DNA of 64,000 bases from the NCBI RefSeq assembly GCF_004293625.1, contig NZ_CP033040.1:930001-994000 (forward strand), in the 5' to 3' direction. The notes beneath the pieces are model-generated. The model saw only the letters and a program-made list of their open reading frames with translations. It was not told the DNA's origin and made no database searches. The DNA is from Thiomicrorhabdus indica (GTDB taxonomy: Bacteria; Pseudomonadota; Gammaproteobacteria; Thiomicrospirales; Thiomicrospiraceae). Position numbers and translations under genes: made by a program. Below, one piece after another: positions 9,861 to 18,759 of the stretch. Positions within the stretch are counted from its first letter, which is position 1. Every line of letters begins with the position of its first letter.

Positions 9861-10814
9861 ATGAGCAAGGGTTCAAGCGAGTTTGTGGAAATTGCTGTTG
9901 GGGTTTTGCGCTGCGAAGATGAGGTTTGTCTTAGTCTTCGCCAAAAGCATCAATCGCATTCTGACAAATGGGAGTTTCCTGGTGGCAAAGTTGAAGCAGG
10001 TGAAACAGTTGAACAAGCGCTAAAGCGTGAGTTTATTGAAGAGCTAGGAATTGATACCGATAATTGGCAAGCATTGATTGTAATCCCTTGGCATTATGAA
10101 AATGTCAGCGTTCGCCTTCATGTCTATCAAACCTATGAATTTACCGGCCGGCCAATAGGCGTAGAAGGACAAGTTGTTCGTTGGTTTGATAAATCTGAAT
10201 TAAGAGCGTTGAGTTTTCCAGAAGCCAACCAAGGTATCTTAACTGCTCTGGAGTTGCCTGATCAAATGGCTATCACAGGACGATTTGATAACCAAGACGA
10301 TTTGCGTGAAAAAGTGTCAAATGTGTTTTCAAAAGGGGTTAAATGTTTGCAACTGCGAGAAAAAAGTTTTACCGATAGTGAGTTTTTATATTACGCTCAA
10401 GCGGTTTTGCCTTTGATTCATCAGCATCAAGCGAAACTTTTGTTAAACACTCGTAAAATCCAAATTTTGAATGAAGTTGATGTAGATGGTATTCAATTAT
10501 CTTCCAAAGCACTGTTTGATTTTGAAAGCCGTCCCATTCCAAAAGATAAGTTGTTGGGTGCTTCGGTGCATGATTGTGAAGAAATCCAGCAAGCTCTGAA
10601 AATTGATGCGGATTTTTTGCTTTTATCTCCAGTGCTTTTTACTCAGACACATCCAGATATGAAGGGGTTGGGATGGCAAGCTTTTAAAGAATTGGTGAAT
10701 GCTTGTCCAGTGCCTGTTTATGCGCTAGGAGGAATGCAAGAGCAACATTTAAGAGTCGCTAAACAGAACGGTGCACAAGGGATTGCAGCAATTGGCACTT
10801 TTTGGACGGAGTAA
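9861..10814 (+). CDS. Nudix hydrolase (MutT) fused to a ThiE/TenI-like domain
   Basis: Residues 1-135 form a MutT-like Nudix domain with the box GGKVEAGETVEQALKREFIEELGI compressed to GX5EX7REUXEEXGU, expected to hydrolyse 8-oxo-dGTP. Residues about 140-317 form a TIM barrel like thiamine-phosphate synthase (CLQLREKSFTD, GIQLSS, GASVHD, PVYALGGM). This fusion is known in gammaproteobacteria near secA-argJ; whether the second domain makes thiamine phosphate is unclear. The start has only a weak ribosome binding site. A one-mismatch palindrome (ACCGGCCGGC, 10143-10152) is embedded near residue 95. Confidence 0.9.
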   Translation: MSKGSSEFVEIAVGVLRCEDEVCLSLRQKHQSHSDKWEFPGGKVEAGETVEQALKREFIEELGIDTDNWQALIVIPWHYENVSVRLHVYQTYEFTGRPIGVEGQVVRWFDKSELRALSFPEANQGILTALELPDQMAITGRFDNQDDLREKVSNVFSKGVKCLQLREKSFTDSEFLYYAQAVLPLIHQHQAKLLLNTRKIQILNEVDVDGIQLSSKALFDFESRPIPKDKLLGASVHDCEEIQQALKIDADFLLLSPVLFTQTHPDMKGLGWQAFKELVNACPVPVYALGGMQEQHLRVAKQNGAQGIAAIGTFWTE

Positions 10815-10845
10815 CGTTAGGTGGAAAACGGTTGAGTTAGCGTTT

Positions 10846-10855
10846 ACCGGCCGGT
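10846..10855. repeat. ACCGGCCGGT palindrome between convergent genes
   Basis: Exact copy in the 65-bp gap between the Nudix-ThiE gene and the convergent hybrid kinase gene. Confidence 0.9.
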
Positions 10856-10879
10856 AGAGTATTTTGGGTTTAGTCAGCT

Positions 10880-13486
10880 TTAATTCGGAGTTTCGCAGAA
10901 TTCAAACCATTCTGATAATACTTGAATCAAAGCGTCTCGCTCTATTGGCTTACTAAGATGATTCTTCATGCCTGAATCGAGTGTTTTTTGGCGTTCTGCA
11001 TCGGTGACAGATGCGCTTAGGGCAACAATTGGTAGTTCAGGTTTGTTTTCCAGAATCTGTTTTGCTGCTTCATGTCCATCCATAATTGGCATCTGGATAT
11101 CCATTAGCACTAATTCAAATTCAGTATTTTGGCAGGTGTGAACGGCTTCTTCTCCATTGCTTGCAATGCTGACGTCAAATCCAAGCTGAGATAGCAGTGT
11201 TTGAGCAACTAACTGGTTTATTTCATTGTCCTCTACCAACAGTAACTTGGGGTGATTAAGGACGGTAACGGTTTGAATGGTTTTGGCGACTGGTGTCGAT
11301 TTATCTGTTTGCTCTTTGTGCTGTCTCGTTTGCGTGGTTTCTTCTAAAGGTAGAGTCAATGAGAAACGGGTTCCTTTTTGGGGTTTGCTTTCAAATTCAA
11401 TTTGCCCTTCCATTAACTTAATCAACTTTCGACAAATAACCAGTCCAAGACCTGTACCACCATAGGTTTTGGCTGTTGAACTGTCGCCTTGCTCAAATGG
11501 TTGGAAGAGTTTTTTTTGCAAATTTTCTGCAATCCCAATTCCTGTGTCTTCAACATCAATCGCTAACCAAATAATTGGGTTTTTCACAGTTGATTTGCGA
11601 GATAGCGCTTTAAGGTTTTTTTCAACAGAAATCCGAAGAGTGATAAAACCTTCTTCAGTAAACTTTAGTGAATTACTCACTAAATTATTTAAGATTTGTG
11701 TAATTCGGTGCGCATCTCCCATTAAGTAGTCAGGCGTTTCAGGGGAAATATCTATTTTAAGTTGTAAACCTTTTGAATGGATTTGTTTGTGGTATAGGTT
11801 TGCAACATTTTTAATAATTTGGCGAATTGAAAACTTTTCTTTTTCAATGGTTAATTTACCGGCCTCTATTTTTGAATAATCAAGAATATCATTAATAATA
11901 TGTAATAGACTCTTTGATGCGAGCAGACTGTTTTCAAGATAGTTTTGTTGTGTGCTGTCTAGTGGCGTATCCAGAGCAAGTTCAGTCAAACCAATAACGC
12001 CATTGAGAGGTGTACGAATTTCATGACTCATATTAGCTAGAAATTCAGATTTTACTGAATTGGCTTTTTGCGCATCCTGCTTAGCAACCGTTAGCGCTTG
12101 CATTAAATTTTTCTGCTTGGAAATGTCGGTGAAGATGCCTGCAATGACAACCGTTTCACCTAAAGTGTTTTTTTGAAGTGAGACCGCTTTAATATGAAGC
12201 CAGTTGTAAGGGGTCTTATTTGACTGGCGATAACGAAGCTCGATATCGAGTTGCGATTGTTCCCCTTGAGTCAGTTGAGTTATTTCACTTTCAAATTTGA
12301 GTCTGTCCGCTCGGTGAATTCCGTTTTTCCATTGCGATATGTTTATTCCTTCTTCTGAAGTATCTGAATCCATTAAAACATTCTGTGAAGAGGGTTTTTC
12401 CTCAAGATCTAAAATGGCATAACCCATTTCCGAAAGCCGCAAATTGTTGTTTGATGTATTCAGCTCCCAATAGGCGATTTGATTTTTATCCAAGGCAAGG
12501 TCGAGCTTCTTTTTAAAACTGTGAATTGCTGATAAGTTACTTACCGAGATGAAAAGGTGTTCTTGCTCATTAAGTAAAATTTTATGGGCTTCAATTTGCG
12601 TTTCGAGAGCCAGTGAATCTGCAGTTTTCAGAGTAAGCGTTTTTGGGATGCTAGGAGTTTGCCAGTTGAGTAGGTGGCGAATAAGGTGGTGAATGTTCTC
12701 GACCACAAACCAGTCGGTTAAATGAGTATTTACAATGTGTTCATGCGTTGTCTGAAACAGTTTACATAGCGATTGATTGGTTTCAATAATCAGACCTTGC
12801 TGATTACAAATTAAAATGCCGTCTTTGGTGCTGTGAAACAGTTGACTGAAATGCTCTTTCTCTTGAATAAGTTGTTTTTCGGCCTGTTTGGTGCGACGAA
12901 TAGCAGGTAAAAATATCAAGAGCATTTCAATCAATAAAGTTAACACCGTGGCAGCAAAAATCCATGTTTCAATGTTTTTGATTTGCTGGATAGCACGATT
13001 GCTATCCATCTCAAACGTTTTTACCGCTGAATCCAGTTTGGGAAGTAATTCTTTCGACTGGAAAATGATTTCATCTAATAATTCTGCGGATGGTTCATCC
13101 GAAAAGTTTTTGAGCAGTTTCAAATAGTGACGAGTTTGAGGGTCGAGGTATGTGGGAGAGTCTAAGTAGAGTGTTTTTAAATCATCAGAGTTAAGGTTTT
13201 TTAACAGCAATTGGTGGCTTTTTGACATTTGCAAACGCAGAGAAAGCAGTTCGAGTTTAAGAGATGAGTCTTGTTCATGCCAAATTTGATATGAAAATAA
13301 GCTTGTCTGTTGCAGCAACATTCGCTGTTTGCCACTGATATTAATTAGTTTTGCGTAACTTTTTTGTGTGTCAATTGTTTTGATCAGGGTGAGGAATGCC
13401 AATAGAGACCACAAAAATAGCGTCACAAAAAATATGAAATAGGCATTTTTTAGATTCAATGAACGGTGCATAGAAAAAAATGACAT
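10880..13486 (-). CDS. membrane hybrid sensor histidine kinase with receiver domain
   Basis: An 868-aa inner-membrane sensor. TM1 is about residues 15-37; a periplasmic helical region follows (TQKSYAKLINISGKQRMLLQQ resembles the NIT/PilJ-type sensor start); TM2 is about 173-195. Then come two PAS-like regions (about 205-320 and 325-455), a dimerisation domain with the phospho-His box NMSHEIRTPLNGVIG near 485, an HATPase domain (NNLVSNSLKF near 604, EDTGIGIAE, GGTGLGLVICRKL) and a C-terminal receiver with phospho-Asp in LVLMDIQMPIMDG near 794. There is no Hpt domain or partner regulator nearby. The signal is unknown. Confidence 0.92.
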   Translation of the reverse strand: MSFFSMHRSLNLKNAYFIFFVTLFLWSLLAFLTLIKTIDTQKSYAKLINISGKQRMLLQQTSLFSYQIWHEQDSSLKLELLSLRLQMSKSHQLLLKNLNSDDLKTLYLDSPTYLDPQTRHYLKLLKNFSDEPSAELLDEIIFQSKELLPKLDSAVKTFEMDSNRAIQQIKNIETWIFAATVLTLLIEMLLIFLPAIRRTKQAEKQLIQEKEHFSQLFHSTKDGILICNQQGLIIETNQSLCKLFQTTHEHIVNTHLTDWFVVENIHHLIRHLLNWQTPSIPKTLTLKTADSLALETQIEAHKILLNEQEHLFISVSNLSAIHSFKKKLDLALDKNQIAYWELNTSNNNLRLSEMGYAILDLEEKPSSQNVLMDSDTSEEGINISQWKNGIHRADRLKFESEITQLTQGEQSQLDIELRYRQSNKTPYNWLHIKAVSLQKNTLGETVVIAGIFTDISKQKNLMQALTVAKQDAQKANSVKSEFLANMSHEIRTPLNGVIGLTELALDTPLDSTQQNYLENSLLASKSLLHIINDILDYSKIEAGKLTIEKEKFSIRQIIKNVANLYHKQIHSKGLQLKIDISPETPDYLMGDAHRITQILNNLVSNSLKFTEEGFITLRISVEKNLKALSRKSTVKNPIIWLAIDVEDTGIGIAENLQKKLFQPFEQGDSSTAKTYGGTGLGLVICRKLIKLMEGQIEFESKPQKGTRFSLTLPLEETTQTRQHKEQTDKSTPVAKTIQTVTVLNHPKLLLVEDNEINQLVAQTLLSQLGFDVSIASNGEEAVHTCQNTEFELVLMDIQMPIMDGHEAAKQILENKPELPIVALSASVTDAERQKTLDSGMKNHLSKPIERDALIQVLSEWFEFCETPN

Positions 13487-13579
13487 AGCCCACCCTGATG
13501 TAATTAATTTAATTAAGATACTAAAAAGGTAGTTTTTAGTATGATTTTTCTATTCTATATCTAATACGTTTAGTGCGCG

Positions 13580-14200
13580 CTAATTTGTATTAATAATCTC
13601 TGCCACTTGCTGTTCCAAATGTTCGAGGTTTTGGTTATTGTCAATCACGAGATTGGCAAACGATAGTCGTTGCAAAGGAGTTGCTTGGCTAGCAATAATG
13701 TTTTTGATTTGCTCAATCGTCGTTCCATCTCTTTGACTTGCTCGTTCAATCTGTTTGCTCTCTAAACAGTCGATGACCCAAATTTCATCTAAATAGTCTG
13801 GAATTTCACGTTTTTTGACAATTCCTTCAATCAGTAGTGGGATTGCCACTAATAAAAAGGGAGCTCGGTAGTTCTTATCTTGTTTAAATTGTTGAATTTG
13901 TGTAAGGGTTTTGTCTTGAATTAATGGATGCAGAATCGATTCAAGTTTTAACCGGCCGGTGGAATCTTGAGGATCCCTAAAAATAATATTACGGAGTACG
14001 GTTCTATTTAAGCTTCCATCCTCATTGAGCACTTTTTTACCAAATTCTTTAACGACTCTCTTCAAGCCTTCTGTGCCAGGCTTGACAACTTCTCGAGCGA
14101 TTTGATCTGTGTCAATGGTCTCAATGCCATGGACGAACATAAGTTTACAAAAAGAGCTCTTGCCTGAGCCAATTCCGCCGGTGAGTCCAATAATTTTCAT
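13580..14200 (-). CDS. coaE: dephospho-CoA kinase
   Basis: The last enzyme of coenzyme A synthesis phosphorylates the 3'-OH of dephospho-CoA. The P-loop is GLTGGIGSGKSSF at the extreme N-terminus, followed by TDQIAREVVKPGTEGL and HPLIQ, all typical. The ATG at 14200 places MKIIGLTGG at the start as in the family; an upstream in-frame ATG at 14233 has no ribosome binding site. About 206 aa. It is divergent from the amidotransferase gene. Palindrome ACCGGCCGGT (13951-13960) is inside the gene and reads STGRLKLE in protein. Confidence 0.93.
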   Translation of the reverse strand: MKIIGLTGGIGSGKSSFCKLMFVHGIETIDTDQIAREVVKPGTEGLKRVVKEFGKKVLNEDGSLNRTVLRNIIFRDPQDSTGRLKLESILHPLIQDKTLTQIQQFKQDKNYRAPFLLVAIPLLIEGIVKKREIPDYLDEIWVIDCLESKQIERASQRDGTTIEQIKNIIASQATPLQRLSFANLVIDNNQNLEHLEQQVAEIINTN

Positions 14201-14256
14201 ATAGTCGGTGTTCTTTGAATACAATATTGACATTAATTTTATAGGAGCCTGAGCAT

Positions 14257-16080
14257 ATGTGCGGCATTTGTGGAGAAATTTATTTTAATGGTCAACAGGC
14301 CAGCGAGCAGAGTTTGCAGCCAATGTTGGATGAAATGCAACAACGAGGGCCGGATGATGTTGGAGCTTGGATCGATGGGCACATAGGTCTTGGTCACAAA
14401 CGTTTATCGATTATTGATTTGTCATCCGCAGGGCATCAGCCGATGCTAGACGACGAGTTATCACTGGTGTTTAATGGTTGTATTTACAACTATGTTGAAC
14501 TGCGTGATGAGTTAATCGAGCATGGTCACAGCTTTGCCTCGCATTCTGATACGGAAGTGATTTTAAAGGCCTATCGTCAATGGGGGATGGAGTGTGTTAA
14601 TCGCTTTGAGGGCATGTTTGCCATTGCGATCTGGGATGATCATCATCAGCAACTGTTGTTGGCGCGTGATCGTATTGGAATCAAGCCGCTTTATTATGCA
14701 TTGGTCGACGGCGGAATTCGTTTTGCTTCCAATACCCAAGCGCTGTTGGCAACTGATGGTATTGACACTGAAATCGATCCGGTCGGTTTGCATTTTCAGC
14801 TGACCCTACATGCGGTGATTCCTGCACCATATACGATTCTAAAAGGGATTCGCAAGTTAGAACCGGGACATTGGATGATCATTAATCCTGATGGACAGGT
14901 GTTTAAAAAGCGTTATTGGCACTTGGAAGCGAAACGACCGGCCGGTGACGTTTTTAAAGGTAAAGCGGTTCCGCAAACTGAAAGCGAATGGGTGGATGCG
15001 ATTCATGATTCATTAAAGCAGGCGGTTCATAAGCGTTTAACCGCGTCGGATGTGCCGGTTGGGGTTCTGTTATCAGGTGGTTTGGATTCGAGTTTGTTGG
15101 TGGCCATGTTGGCGGAAGCTGGCGTGGAAAATATCAAAACCTATTCAATCGGGTTTGAAGATGCTCCGGAAGAGAAAGGCAATGAGTTTGAATTCTCGGA
15201 TATGGTCGCTGAGCGTTATCAGACCGACCATAAAAAATTCCATATTGCCAATGAAACGGTTTTACCTCGACTGCATGAAGCGGTAGAAGCGATGTCTGAG
15301 CCAATGGTGGGGCAAGATGCAGTGGCATTTTATCTATTGTCGGAACAGGTCGCCAAAGAGGTTAAAGTTGTGCTTTCAGGACAAGGCGCGGATGAAGTCT
15401 TTGGTGGCTACTTTTGGTATCCACTAATGGCGCAGGCGGGTAAAAAAATTGATTTACAAAACCCAGAACAGGCATTGAATGCCTTTGCACCCTATTACTT
15501 TGATCGTTCTCATGACGAGTGGATAAGTGTGATTAATGAAAAGTACCACGTGCATAATGTTACCGGTGATTATATTGCCGACCGTTTAACGGAGACCGGC
15601 GCAGATGAGTTTTTAGATCAAGTGTTACGCTTAGATACGACAACCTTGATTGTCGATGATCCTGTCAAGCGAGTGGATAATATGACGATGGCTTGGAGTC
15701 TTGAGGCGCGTGTGCCATTTTTGGATCACGATCTCGTTGAATGGGCAATGGCCGCTCCACCGGAGATGAAAACCGGTGGCAAACATATTCTCAAAGCGAT
15801 TGGCCGAGGCATTGTGCCGGACGAAATTATTGATCGTCCAAAAGTAGCGTTTCCAATGCCAGCACTGAAATATGTTCGTGGTGAGTTTTATGAATTTATG
15901 AAAGGGTTGTTAACCTCGGAAGCGGCTCAAAAACGCGGGATTTTTAATCAGGAGAAATTAGCCGAACTGCTTGAAAACCCTGAGGCAGAGAATGCCTTTA
16001 CGGCGATTCAGGGCTCTAAGCTTTGGCATGCCGCGCTACTCGAGTTCTGGTTGCAAAAACATGTTGATAAAACCTTATAA
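14257..16080 (+). CDS. class II asparagine-synthetase-type amidotransferase, probably N-acetylglutaminylglutamine amidotransferase
   Basis: 607 aa: an N-terminal Ntn glutaminase (Cys2 in MCGICGE, then KRLSIIDLS and FNGCIYNY) and a C-terminal ATP pyrophosphatase domain with the loop LLSGGLDSSL near residue 271. The segments LHAVIPAPYTILKGIRKLEPG, SEPMVGQDAVAFYLLSE and VVLSGQGADEVFGGYFWYP look closer to the enzyme that forms the osmolyte N-acetylglutaminylglutamine amide than to ordinary AsnB. The usual partner synthetase (ngg) is not in the window, so asparagine synthesis remains possible. Palindrome ACCGGCCGGT at 14937-14946 encodes part of RPAGD. Confidence 0.82.
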   Translation: MCGICGEIYFNGQQASEQSLQPMLDEMQQRGPDDVGAWIDGHIGLGHKRLSIIDLSSAGHQPMLDDELSLVFNGCIYNYVELRDELIEHGHSFASHSDTEVILKAYRQWGMECVNRFEGMFAIAIWDDHHQQLLLARDRIGIKPLYYALVDGGIRFASNTQALLATDGIDTEIDPVGLHFQLTLHAVIPAPYTILKGIRKLEPGHWMIINPDGQVFKKRYWHLEAKRPAGDVFKGKAVPQTESEWVDAIHDSLKQAVHKRLTASDVPVGVLLSGGLDSSLLVAMLAEAGVENIKTYSIGFEDAPEEKGNEFEFSDMVAERYQTDHKKFHIANETVLPRLHEAVEAMSEPMVGQDAVAFYLLSEQVAKEVKVVLSGQGADEVFGGYFWYPLMAQAGKKIDLQNPEQALNAFAPYYFDRSHDEWISVINEKYHVHNVTGDYIADRLTETGADEFLDQVLRLDTTTLIVDDPVKRVDNMTMAWSLEARVPFLDHDLVEWAMAAPPEMKTGGKHILKAIGRGIVPDEIIDRPKVAFPMPALKYVRGEFYEFMKGLLTSEAAQKRGIFNQEKLAELLENPEAENAFTAIQGSKLWHAALLEFWLQKHVDKTL

Positions 16081-16098
16081 GAATCGTGTGAAAAATAC

Positions 16099-16108
16099 AC
16101 CGGCCGGT
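16099..16108. repeat. ACCGGCCGGT palindrome after the amidotransferase gene
   Basis: Exact copy 18 bp beyond the stop codon, in the 156-bp gap before grxD. Confidence 0.9.
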
Positions 16109-16236
16109 AGAATATTGTGAATTCCTGAGTAAAATGGTCGGGAATTAAAGTTGGTATGCTATCAATTTACTTATATTATTAGTAGAATATTGGTCAGATT
16201 AATAATTTTTATGATTAAAGTCTTAAGGGAAGCATT

Positions 16237-16593
16237 ATGGAAAACCAAGAACAAATTGTTAAAGAAACACTTGACCGAATTCATGATCAAGTTTCAAACA
16301 ACCCTGTAGTGATTTATATGAAGGGAACGCCGCAAATGCCATCGTGTGGCTTTTCAAGTCGAGCTGCGCAAGCTTTGGTTGAAACTGGTGAGAAGTTTGC
16401 GTTTGTAAATGTTCTTGCGGATGCCATGATTTTTGAACATCTGCCGAAATACCAAGACTGGCCAACTTTCCCTCAGTTATACATCGATGGTGAGTTGCAA
16501 GGTGGGTGTGACATAACCCTAGAACTTGCAGAATCGGGCGAGTTGAAAAACATGATGGCCGCTGCAAATGCGAAGGTGGCCGACGCAGAATAA
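16237..16593 (+). CDS. grxD: monothiol glutaredoxin Grx4
   Basis: 118 aa with the monothiol active site CGFS in MPSCGFSSRAAQAL, the KGTPQMP lead-in, and the glutathione-binding WPTFPQLYIDGELQGGCDI. Such proteins bind a glutathione-ligated [2Fe-2S] cluster between two subunits and hand it on, and regulate iron homeostasis with BolA-type partners. The start has AAGGGAAG upstream. A terminator follows. Convergent with rnt, as grxD and rnt are close neighbours in enterobacteria as well. Confidence 0.96.
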   Translation: MENQEQIVKETLDRIHDQVSNNPVVIYMKGTPQMPSCGFSSRAAQALVETGEKFAFVNVLADAMIFEHLPKYQDWPTFPQLYIDGELQGGCDITLELAESGELKNMMAAANAKVADAE

Positions 16594-16614
16594 ATTACAG
16601 TTTATTCAAGTCAC

Positions 16615-16653
16615 AAAAACGCCATACTGGATTTTCAGTGTGGCGTTTTTTTT
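16615..16653 (+). terminator. Rho-independent terminator after grxD
   Basis: Stem AAAACGCCA with further pairing up to ACTG/CAGT, closed by TGGCGTTTT and eight Ts. It also ends with A-rich sequence on the other strand, so it could serve rnt too. Confidence 0.85.
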
Positions 16654-16682
16654 GGCCTGAATGGTCGAACAGACTCCTAGGT

Positions 16683-17300
16683 TTAATAGTCTTCGCTATC
16701 TGTTTCCAGTGGCCATTGATTAACAATTTTGCAGAACAAATCAGCCGTCTTTTCTGTGTCATAGACCGCAGAATGCGCAAGTGAATTGTCCCATTCTATA
16801 TTCGCTTTTTCCATTGCTTTGGCTAGAACCGTTTGACCATAAGCAAGGCCGGAAAGCGAAACCGTATCAAAGGTACTGAATTGATGGAAAGGGCTTTTGA
16901 GGTTGTTGCGTTCTGCTGCCGCCAGCACAAAGTTCAAGTCAAAAAAAGCATTGTGGCCAACGAGAATGGCACGTGTGCAGCCGGTGGCTTTGATTTCTTT
17001 ATTGATGACTTCAAATAATTCTTTAAGTGCTTGTTTCTCGGGCATAGCATTACGAAACGGATGATAGGGGTTTTCCATGCCAATAAACTTTAAAGCGCTT
17101 TGCTCGATATTTGCGCCTTCAAATGGCAGGATGTTGCGGTCGTAGGTCTGTTTCGGTTTTAACCGGCCGGTGGAATCCATTTCTAAAGTCACAACAGCTA
17201 CTTCCAGAAGTGCATCCGTTTGAGCGTTAAAGCCAGCCGTTTCAACATCGACAACAATTGGAAGAAATCCTCGGAAACGATCTTTGATTTGAAAGGTCAT
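16683..17300 (-). CDS. rnt: ribonuclease T
   Basis: A DEDDh 3'-to-5' exoribonuclease that trims tRNA and small stable RNA 3' ends. The catalytic acids are in VVDVETAGF (ExoI), VGHNAFFDLNFV (ExoII) and HSAVYDTEKTADLF (ExoIII). 205 aa, normal length. Its start lies 9 bp after the argA stop, so argA-rnt are probably co-transcribed. Palindrome ACCGGCCGGT at 17162-17171 reads STGRLKPK in protein. Confidence 0.95.
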   Translation of the reverse strand: MTFQIKDRFRGFLPIVVDVETAGFNAQTDALLEVAVVTLEMDSTGRLKPKQTYDRNILPFEGANIEQSALKFIGMENPYHPFRNAMPEKQALKELFEVINKEIKATGCTRAILVGHNAFFDLNFVLAAAERNNLKSPFHQFSTFDTVSLSGLAYGQTVLAKAMEKANIEWDNSLAHSAVYDTEKTADLFCKIVNQWPLETDSEDY

Positions 17301-17309
17301 GAAATATCT

Positions 17310-18626
17310 TTAGCTGGTTTTCAGCGGTTTAATTAATACTTTTGATTGGCGTTGATAGTTGTACAACTCTTGTTTACCGGCTGGTAAATCTTCGGGGGAT
17401 TTTAATTCAAACCCATGCTCGATAAACCAGTGATAGGTTTGAGTTGTCAGTAAAAAAAGTTGCGTTAAATTTTTTGATTGCGCTTTTTGGGTAATGGCAT
17501 GCAAAAGCTGCTCACCCAGTTGCTGCCCTTGATAATCTTGGTGTACCGCGAGACATGCAAGTTCACCACTTGTTTTATTGTGGCTATCGGAGTATTCGTA
17601 AAGCGCGGCACAACCAATAATACAATGATCGCGTTCAATGACGGTAAATTTATCAATTTCCAATTCTAGTCGCTCGCGCGAGCGTTTTACTAAAATGCCT
17701 TTTGATTCCAATGGCGTAATTAGTTCGATAATTGCAGAAATATCTTCATGTCTAGCGGAGCGAATCTGATGATAGTGATCACTGAAAATTAGCAACCCAG
17801 AACCATCACGTGTAAAGAGTTCGGTGAGTAAAGACGAAGGTTCATTCTGATGCAGAATGTGGATGCGTTTTACATCTTGATAAATCGTGCGCAATTGATT
17901 GATTTTAGGTTGTAAGCTTTCGGGAAGCGCTTTTGCATTTTGTTCAAATTCCCATTGTGAAATTTGCCGGCCGGTGGATTTTAATGGTTCAAGCCATGCT
18001 TGAAGGTCTTCAAAAACCATTAATTTATCGGCTTTAAGCTGCTTAGCAATTTCGCAAGCTTGTTCAAAGGTGTTGAGATTAAACACCTCTCCCGTTAATG
18101 AATACGCAAGTGGCGTAAGCAAAACAATTTGCTTGGCGTTAAGAGAGTCTTGAATACCGGCAATGTTTACTTTTCTTAAGATTCCTGTATGGCCAAAGTC
18201 AATGCCGTCAATGACGCCTTTGGGTTGTGCAATGACCCAGTTGCCAGACACAATCGTTAGGGGTTGAGTCTGTTGGTGACTGGTGGCACAAAAAATGGCT
18301 TCGAGTTGACTTCTAACTTGACCAATTGTTTTTTGGAAAATGGGAAGAATTTCAGTCGGAGTAATGCGACAACCGAGGTGTTGTTGCCATGCATGTCGCT
18401 GTTGTTCAAGCGCTTGGTCAATTTGTGTGGTTGCTCCCATCGCCAAGACAAGATTAATATTCAAGTTATGCAATAAGGTGATGTCTTGAGATAACTGGAG
18501 TAAAGCATCAGATTCATCTAATAATTCACCAGGTAAATAAAGGACAAAGGTCTTGCCACGATGTTGCTCAATATAATGTGAGGATTGGCGTAGGCTTTGG
18601 ATAAAATCTAATTCAGATTGCTTCAT
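17310..18626 (-). CDS. argA: amino-acid N-acetyltransferase (N-acetylglutamate synthase)
   Basis: 438 aa: an amino-acid-kinase-like regulatory domain (about 20-280) fused to a GNAT acetyltransferase domain (about 295-430) with the acetyl-CoA loop DYQGQQLGEQLL. It makes N-acetylglutamate, the first step of arginine synthesis, and the kinase-like domain normally binds arginine as feedback inhibitor. The domain order and length are classical ArgA. A variant palindrome (GCCGGCCGGT, 17966-17975) lies inside and reads STGRQ. Confidence 0.94.
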   Translation of the reverse strand: MKQSELDFIQSLRQSSHYIEQHRGKTFVLYLPGELLDESDALLQLSQDITLLHNLNINLVLAMGATTQIDQALEQQRHAWQQHLGCRITPTEILPIFQKTIGQVRSQLEAIFCATSHQQTQPLTIVSGNWVIAQPKGVIDGIDFGHTGILRKVNIAGIQDSLNAKQIVLLTPLAYSLTGEVFNLNTFEQACEIAKQLKADKLMVFEDLQAWLEPLKSTGRQISQWEFEQNAKALPESLQPKINQLRTIYQDVKRIHILHQNEPSSLLTELFTRDGSGLLIFSDHYHQIRSARHEDISAIIELITPLESKGILVKRSRERLELEIDKFTVIERDHCIIGCAALYEYSDSHNKTSGELACLAVHQDYQGQQLGEQLLHAITQKAQSKNLTQLFLLTTQTYHWFIEHGFELKSPEDLPAGKQELYNYQRQSKVLIKPLKTS

Positions 18627-18759
18627 GAATATGCGAAAATAGTTGGATTAATTTTTCAAAGTATATACTACTCAATCTTGAATAATCTAATCTCTTTGCA
18701 AATTGCAGGGCGTTAAATGATTCACTCAGGTTGAATTCGTCATTATCAAGGAGTTTTTC

